Assembly (NCBI GenBank): GCA_018714895.1
Contig: DVMQ01000016.1
Coordinates: forward strand, 1 to 64,000
Reading direction: 5' to 3'
Origin: Coprovicinus avistercoris
GTDB taxonomy: Bacteria > Actinomycetota > Coriobacteriia > Coriobacteriales > Atopobiaceae
Length of the DNA: 64,000 nucleotides
The notes beneath the pieces were generated by a model that was not told where the DNA came from, made no database searches, and saw nothing but the letters and a program-made list of their open reading frames with translations. The translations under genes and the position numbers were made by a program. Of the stretch, positions 60,192-64,000 are shown piece after piece (position 1 is the stretch's first letter; each line of letters starts with the position of its first letter).

Positions 60192-61052
60192 TTAAGACAC
60201 TCCCCCACAGTCTTTTAGTACCTGTGTAAGCTCAACAAACTCCTCAGGAGAGCATGTCTCGGCTCGACGTCGAGGATCAAACGCAAGCTTTGAAAAAGCC
60301 TCATCAAGAGCCTCGGCAGCAAACCCCGATGACATCATTGAGTTACGAATGGTCTTGCGACGCTGTGCAAATGCTGCATCAATTACGCGTGCACAAGCTT
60401 GCAACTCCTCAGGCGTAAGAGAAGGCACCAGTGACGCACGCTCTATACGCACCACCGCAGATTCCACGTGAGGAGGAGGCATAAAATTATGTGCTCCCAC
60501 CGCAAAACGTCCTGTTACCTTGCCATATAGTGCCAGCTTGGCCGTATAGGCACCGTAGGTTTTTGTGCCAGGACGTGCACAGATACGATCGGCAACTTCA
60601 GACTGAACCATCACCACACAGCGCTTAAGCGATGGAATCGTTTGCATATATGCCAGGATAAGGGTGGCTGCCACGTTATACGGCAAATTGGAAACAAACG
60701 CCTCAGGTGCATCGGCCAAAGCCGTCACATCTATGCGCAGAGCATCGCCCATGATGTAGGTAAACGAGGGATGTGCTGCAGCAATTGAGGACAGAACGGG
60801 CTCCAGCGTTTGATCCATCTCTATAGAGGTAACCCTGCCTGCATCGGCAAGAAGGGCCAAGGTGAGTGTACCTATCCCTGGCCCCACTTCTATAACGTGC
60901 TCATCATGAGAAAGCGCAGCAAGATCCATGATCTTCTCGATAACCGCATTGGAGATCAAGAAGTTTTGACCCAAACGATGCTTGGTGGCAAGTCCATATG
61001 CCTCAAGGGTTGCACGTGTAGCACCAGGATTTGCCAGAGGAGAACCTGTCAT
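60192..61052 (-). CDS. rsmA: 16S rRNA dimethyladenosine transferase RsmA (KsgA)
   Basis: 286 residues that dimethylate two adjacent adenines in the 3' end of 16S rRNA. Motifs: HRLGQNFLIS near 25, EVGPGIGTLTLALL near 55 (AdoMet loop), the catalytic NLPYN near 121, and the C-terminal domain FMPPPHVESAVVRI. It begins four bases after metG ends. Its stop abuts the tatD GTG. Confidence 0.95.
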   Translation of the reverse strand: MTGSPLANPGATRATLEAYGLATKHRLGQNFLISNAVIEKIMDLAALSHDEHVIEVGPGIGTLTLALLADAGRVTSIEMDQTLEPVLSSIAAAHPSFTYIMGDALRIDVTALADAPEAFVSNLPYNVAATLILAYMQTIPSLKRCVVMVQSEVADRICARPGTKTYGAYTAKLALYGKVTGRFAVGAHNFMPPPHVESAVVRIERASLVPSLTPEELQACARVIDAAFAQRRKTIRNSMMSSGFAAEALDEAFSKLAFDPRRRAETCSPEEFVELTQVLKDCGGVS

Positions 61053-61056
61053 ACCG

Positions 61057-62667
61057 CTAGCGCTTCTCGGTTGCCAAGCGCGGGAACAGCGCCTCGCCCT
61101 TTGTTACCTCAACACCCGATGCGAGACCGCCCCACACGCATTGAGCAGCAAGATCCTGTGTATTCACTTCCTGCTCCAGTGACATGCGACGCAAAACCTC
61201 AGCAGAGGTGGTCGGCATAAAGGGAGCAAGCAGGTGTGCAGAAATGCGAATCGACTCAAGCAGACTTGAGATAATTTCTACAAGTTCGCCAGCACGCTCG
61301 GGATCTTTTGCCACCGCCCAAGGTGCAGAATCCTCAATGTAGTGGTTAGCGGCATGGATAAGTTCCATTACCACATCTTTAGCGCCTGCATAGTCAAAGG
61401 CCTCCATGCGCTCGGCGTAGCGAGCATACATACCCTCAGCAACGCGCTTGAGCACGCCGTCCTTCTCTGCCCAATCCTCTGGCAAAACCGGCGTCTTACC
61501 ATCAAAGTACTTAGCGCTCATATTGAGAGAGCGGCTGACGAGATTACCCCAGCTGTTAGCCAGATCGGCATTGTAAACCTGCTCCATGCGCTCAAAAGAA
61601 ATTGCTGAGTCTTCGCCATGCGTAACGTCGGTCATGAAGTAATAGCGATAGCCTTCAACACCCAGAAGATCGATAACGTCCTGGGGCGCAATGGCATTGC
61701 CACGCGATTTGCTCATCTTCTCAGCCTTGCCCGTCTCAGCATTGCGCACGGTAAGGAAGCCGTGGACAAACACGCTCTCGGGAAGAGCTTCTTGAATGGC
61801 CATGAGCATGGCAGGCCAGATAACACAATGGAAGCGGATGATGTCTTTGCCCACCACATGGCACTGTGCAGGCCAACGATAAGCAAACTCTTTACGAGAA
61901 GCTTCGTCATCACAGCTATAGCCCACCGCAGTCATATAGTTGAGCAGGGCATCAAACCACACGTAGGTGACGTGTCCATCATCAAAAGGAACCGGAATAC
62001 CCCAGTCAAACGTTGTTCGGCTGACCGACAAATCCTGCAGGCCACCCGAAACAAAGCTCCGCACCTCGTTCATACGGAAAGTGGGCTGCACAAACTCGGG
62101 ATGCTCTTCATAGAGCTTGAGCAAACGATCTTGGAAGGCAGAGAGCTTAAAGAACCAGGATTCTTCCTGAACGCGCTCAAGCGGACGACCACAGTCGGGG
62201 CAGAGATGCTCACCCTTGGTGCCGCGCTCTTCATCTGCCTTCTCTACCTGTGTCTCGGTAAAGTAGGTCTCCTCTGGAACACAATACCAACCATCATAGG
62301 AGCCCTTGTAAAGATAACCAGACTCGCGCATACGCTCCCAGAGATACTGAACGGCATGATGCTGACGTGCCTCTGTAGTGCGAATAAAGTCATCATTCGA
62401 AATCTCGAGGGTATCCCACAGGTTGGTGAAAAGCGGTGCCTGGGAGTCACACCATTCCTGTGGAGTCATGTCATGGGCGGCCGCTGCCTCCGCGACCTTC
62501 TCGCCATGCTCATCCATGCCCGTGAGGAACTTCACATCGTAGCCAGCGGCACGGCGAAAACGTGCCTGCACATCAGCGAGAATAGTGCAGTACGCTGTGC
62601 CGAGATGAGGCGCAGCATTGACATAGTAAATGGGCGTAGTAATGAAATACGACGGCTTATCTGCCAT
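61057..62667 (-). CDS. metG: Methionyl-tRNA synthetase
   Basis: About 536 residues. Class I synthetase: HIGH-like PHLGT near residue 20, the zinc-knuckle insert with CPDCGRPLERV near 140, and KMSKSRGN near 297. ATG 62667 has GAGGAGC upstream; the frame opens 25 codons earlier without similarity. No tRNA-binding (Trbp111) domain is at the C-terminus. It heads the metG-rsmA-tatD group. Confidence 0.95.
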   Translation of the reverse strand: MADKPSYFITTPIYYVNAAPHLGTAYCTILADVQARFRRAAGYDVKFLTGMDEHGEKVAEAAAAHDMTPQEWCDSQAPLFTNLWDTLEISNDDFIRTTEARQHHAVQYLWERMRESGYLYKGSYDGWYCVPEETYFTETQVEKADEERGTKGEHLCPDCGRPLERVQEESWFFKLSAFQDRLLKLYEEHPEFVQPTFRMNEVRSFVSGGLQDLSVSRTTFDWGIPVPFDDGHVTYVWFDALLNYMTAVGYSCDDEASRKEFAYRWPAQCHVVGKDIIRFHCVIWPAMLMAIQEALPESVFVHGFLTVRNAETGKAEKMSKSRGNAIAPQDVIDLLGVEGYRYYFMTDVTHGEDSAISFERMEQVYNADLANSWGNLVSRSLNMSAKYFDGKTPVLPEDWAEKDGVLKRVAEGMYARYAERMEAFDYAGAKDVVMELIHAANHYIEDSAPWAVAKDPERAGELVEIISSLLESIRISAHLLAPFMPTTSAEVLRRMSLEQEVNTQDLAAQCVWGGLASGVEVTKGEALFPRLATEKR

Positions 62668-62767
62668 AGGAAGCTCCTCTGAGGTACGAATCTTGCTCTG
62701 CGACGCACAAACACAGTCGCAGGGGCCATTGTACCGCAGCAAGGACCTCTTTTATGACCCAGACAAA

Positions 62768-63694
62768 CTAGCCTGCCGAAACGGAAACAATTCGATCGTA
62801 AACTTCCCCGCGTGGCATAGAAAAAGTCTTAGCTAGCCGCTTAGCAAGTGCTGTTTTAGACTCCCCTGCCGCAAGACCTTGAGCTATCGCTTCCTCCAGT
62901 GTTGGAGCAACCTGACCTTGTTCTGCTAAAAACGCTCGTACACGATTTTTGCGCTCATCCTCTGTGGGAGCGTCGATGACAATAACGCACTCACCGCGCA
63001 CCTCCCCACGCGCCGCAATGGCCTGAGCCAATGCAGGAGCTACATCGCGCACCACTTCCTCATGCAGCTTTGTGAGCTCCCGTACAAGCGCAACGCGACG
63101 CTCAGGCATAACAGTCGCAATATTCGAAAGCGTTGCTGCTACACGACGAGGCGATTCATATATCACCAATGCGCCTGGAATAAATGCGAGTTCAGCAAGG
63201 CGTTGGCATTGTTCTTTTTCTCGACGCGGCAAGAAACCTTCGAAGTAAAAATGTTCCATAGCGAGTCCAGAGGCAACAAGTGCGCAGGTAACTGCACTTG
63301 GCCCAGGAATCACCTCGACACGAAGCCCTGCGTCGAGCGCCGCATCTACCAAGCGCTGTCCCGGATCGGAAACACCTGGCATACCAGCATCCGAGACGAA
63401 TGAGATATGCTCGCCTCTTTCAAGCCGCTCAAGAACTTCGTTTACACGAGAAGCAATAACGTTTTCATCACAGCGAACGAGCGTTGTATGAATCTCAAGG
63501 TGTGCTAAGAGGCGCCCGGTTACACGCGTATCCTCGCAGAGAATAACGTCAGATGCTGCGAGCGTCTCTGCCACGCGAGTAGAAATGTCCGAAAGATTAC
63601 CTATAGGCGTACCCACCATTGAAAGTAATCCTTGACTCTGCACAGACGTACACCCCTTCGTTTGATAGGTCTCGCGCTCACGTAAAGTATTCAT
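62768..63694 (-). CDS. rsmI: 16S rRNA 2'-O-methyltransferase RsmI
   Basis: 308 residues of the tetrapyrrole-methylase fold: MVGTPIGNLSDIS near 26, LCEDTRVTGRLL near 52, SFVSDAGMPGVSDPG near 99, and VIPGPSAVTCALVASG near 127. It methylates cytidine 1402 of 16S rRNA. The C-terminal helix ends the protein at a normal length. It lies 100 bases upstream of metG on the same strand, and the pair with rsmA modifies the ribosome decoding site. Confidence 0.94.
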   Translation of the reverse strand: MNTLRERETYQTKGCTSVQSQGLLSMVGTPIGNLSDISTRVAETLAASDVILCEDTRVTGRLLAHLEIHTTLVRCDENVIASRVNEVLERLERGEHISFVSDAGMPGVSDPGQRLVDAALDAGLRVEVIPGPSAVTCALVASGLAMEHFYFEGFLPRREKEQCQRLAELAFIPGALVIYESPRRVAATLSNIATVMPERRVALVRELTKLHEEVVRDVAPALAQAIAARGEVRGECVIVIDAPTEDERKNRVRAFLAEQGQVAPTLEEAIAQGLAAGESKTALAKRLAKTFSMPRGEVYDRIVSVSAG

Positions 63695-63724
63695 AGCGTT
63701 AGTTTCTCGAACGGATAAACAGCA

Positions 63725-64000
63725 TTAGTCAAGCATGTCCCGCTCAAAGCTGGCGAGCGCAAGACGTGCGTCCCAATCGGAGAGGTGTCCCGCTGTTTTC
63801 CAAGTTTGGAAGAACCACGCTGGACAATCCTCCATAAGGCGCAGCTGCTCGGCTACGTAGACTCGTTCAAGCGCCAGGCTGCCTTCCGCTGTAATAGTCT
63901 TATCAAAGATAGGCAGCGCAGCCGACCACTCTCCTACCATCACTGGCAAACCACTCTTACGAGCCTCGTCTAACTCTCGCTTGCTTTCCTCTAACAAGAG
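63725..64000 (-). CDS. C-terminal part of a GH5-like glycosidase (cut by window edge)
   Basis: About 92 residues running off the right edge. The segment GLPVMVGEWSAALP carries the Glu expected to be the GH5 nucleophile, and ACPAWFFQTWKT-like coding (DCPAWFFQTWKTAG) resembles the final strand region of family 5 glucanases. The C-terminus ends WDARLALASFERDMLD. The first two thirds of the gene are outside the window, so the family assignment is moderate and the substrate unknown. Confidence 0.6.
   Translation of the reverse strand, partial: LLLEESKRELDEARKSGLPVMVGEWSAALPIFDKTITAEGSLALERVYVAEQLRLMEDCPAWFFQTWKTAGHLSDWDARLALASFERDMLD

Noticed and set aside
61618..62682. 354-residue plus-strand open frame opposite metG
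   Set aside because: Shadow of metG, which has intact catalytic motifs; a long antisense frame can arise from codon bias.

Overview
The window looks like chromosomal DNA of a mid-GC actinobacterium. The most likely placement is class Coriobacteriia (Eggerthella/Cryptobacterium/Atopobium relatives). The supports are a BaiCD-type flavin/Fe-S ene-reductase, a fused AMMECR1-LigB protein beside its radical SAM partner, a sufCBDSU-rrf2 operon, SOS boxes of the Gram-positive GAAC-N4-GTTC type, and a comFC / structured RNA / raiA (hpf) neighbourhood. This placement is inference; no rRNA gene is present to confirm it.

Left third (1-17500) is an accessory, defence-rich region. It opens with the end of an insertion sequence that has cut brxC of a BREX operon (brxA-brxB-brxC', minus strand), with a run of ten G residues in the brxA leader. 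After a large ene-reductase gene comes an Mrr-type type IV restriction gene, then a decayed IS1249-like element. Next is a complete type I restriction-modification operon: a small ribbon-helix-helix protein, hsdR, hsdM and hsdS. Downstream of hsdS lie an inverted hsdS N-terminal half, a tyrosine recombinase and a silent hsdS C-terminal half. Four copies of a 13-bp core in alternating orientation sit exactly at the hsdS half-gene boundaries, so this is a self-contained hsdS inversion system that should switch DNA specificity. A decayed phage-like gene and an SOS-box-controlled DUF3800 gene preceded by an intrinsic terminator close the region.

Middle (17500-48900) is mostly housekeeping. It holds the AMMECR1-LigB fusion with its radical SAM enzyme, a GT-C-like membrane protein, an alpha/beta hydrolase-like protein lacking the usual serine, a Cof-type phosphatase, and an SOS-regulated Y-family polymerase with a YolD-like partner. 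The complete SUF iron-sulfur operon with an Rrf2 regulator follows, then an NlpC/P60 wall hydrolase, class II aldolase, one-piece PurL, a nitroreductase, QueD (TTG start) and a flavin reductase. Two tandem paralogous membrane proteins, IlvE, threonine aldolase, an EamA exporter, a HAD phosphatase, a DUF47-Pit phosphate pair, an XRE regulator and tRNA-Thr(CGT) complete it.

Right part (48900-64000) lies almost entirely on the minus strand. It holds a DUF523-purine nucleoside phosphorylase fusion, a membrane-anchored SurA-like protein, a HEAT-repeat protein, a NYN/OST-HTH protein, a beta-hydroxyacid dehydrogenase with a long His/Cys tail, DegV, long HPF, and a solute-binding lipoprotein. A probable raiA-motif RNA, comFC, a CPBP protease and the rsmI-metG-rsmA-tatD maintenance cluster follow. 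The right edge cuts a GH5-like glycosidase. Neighbouring genes in this part often overlap or abut, which suggests several operons.
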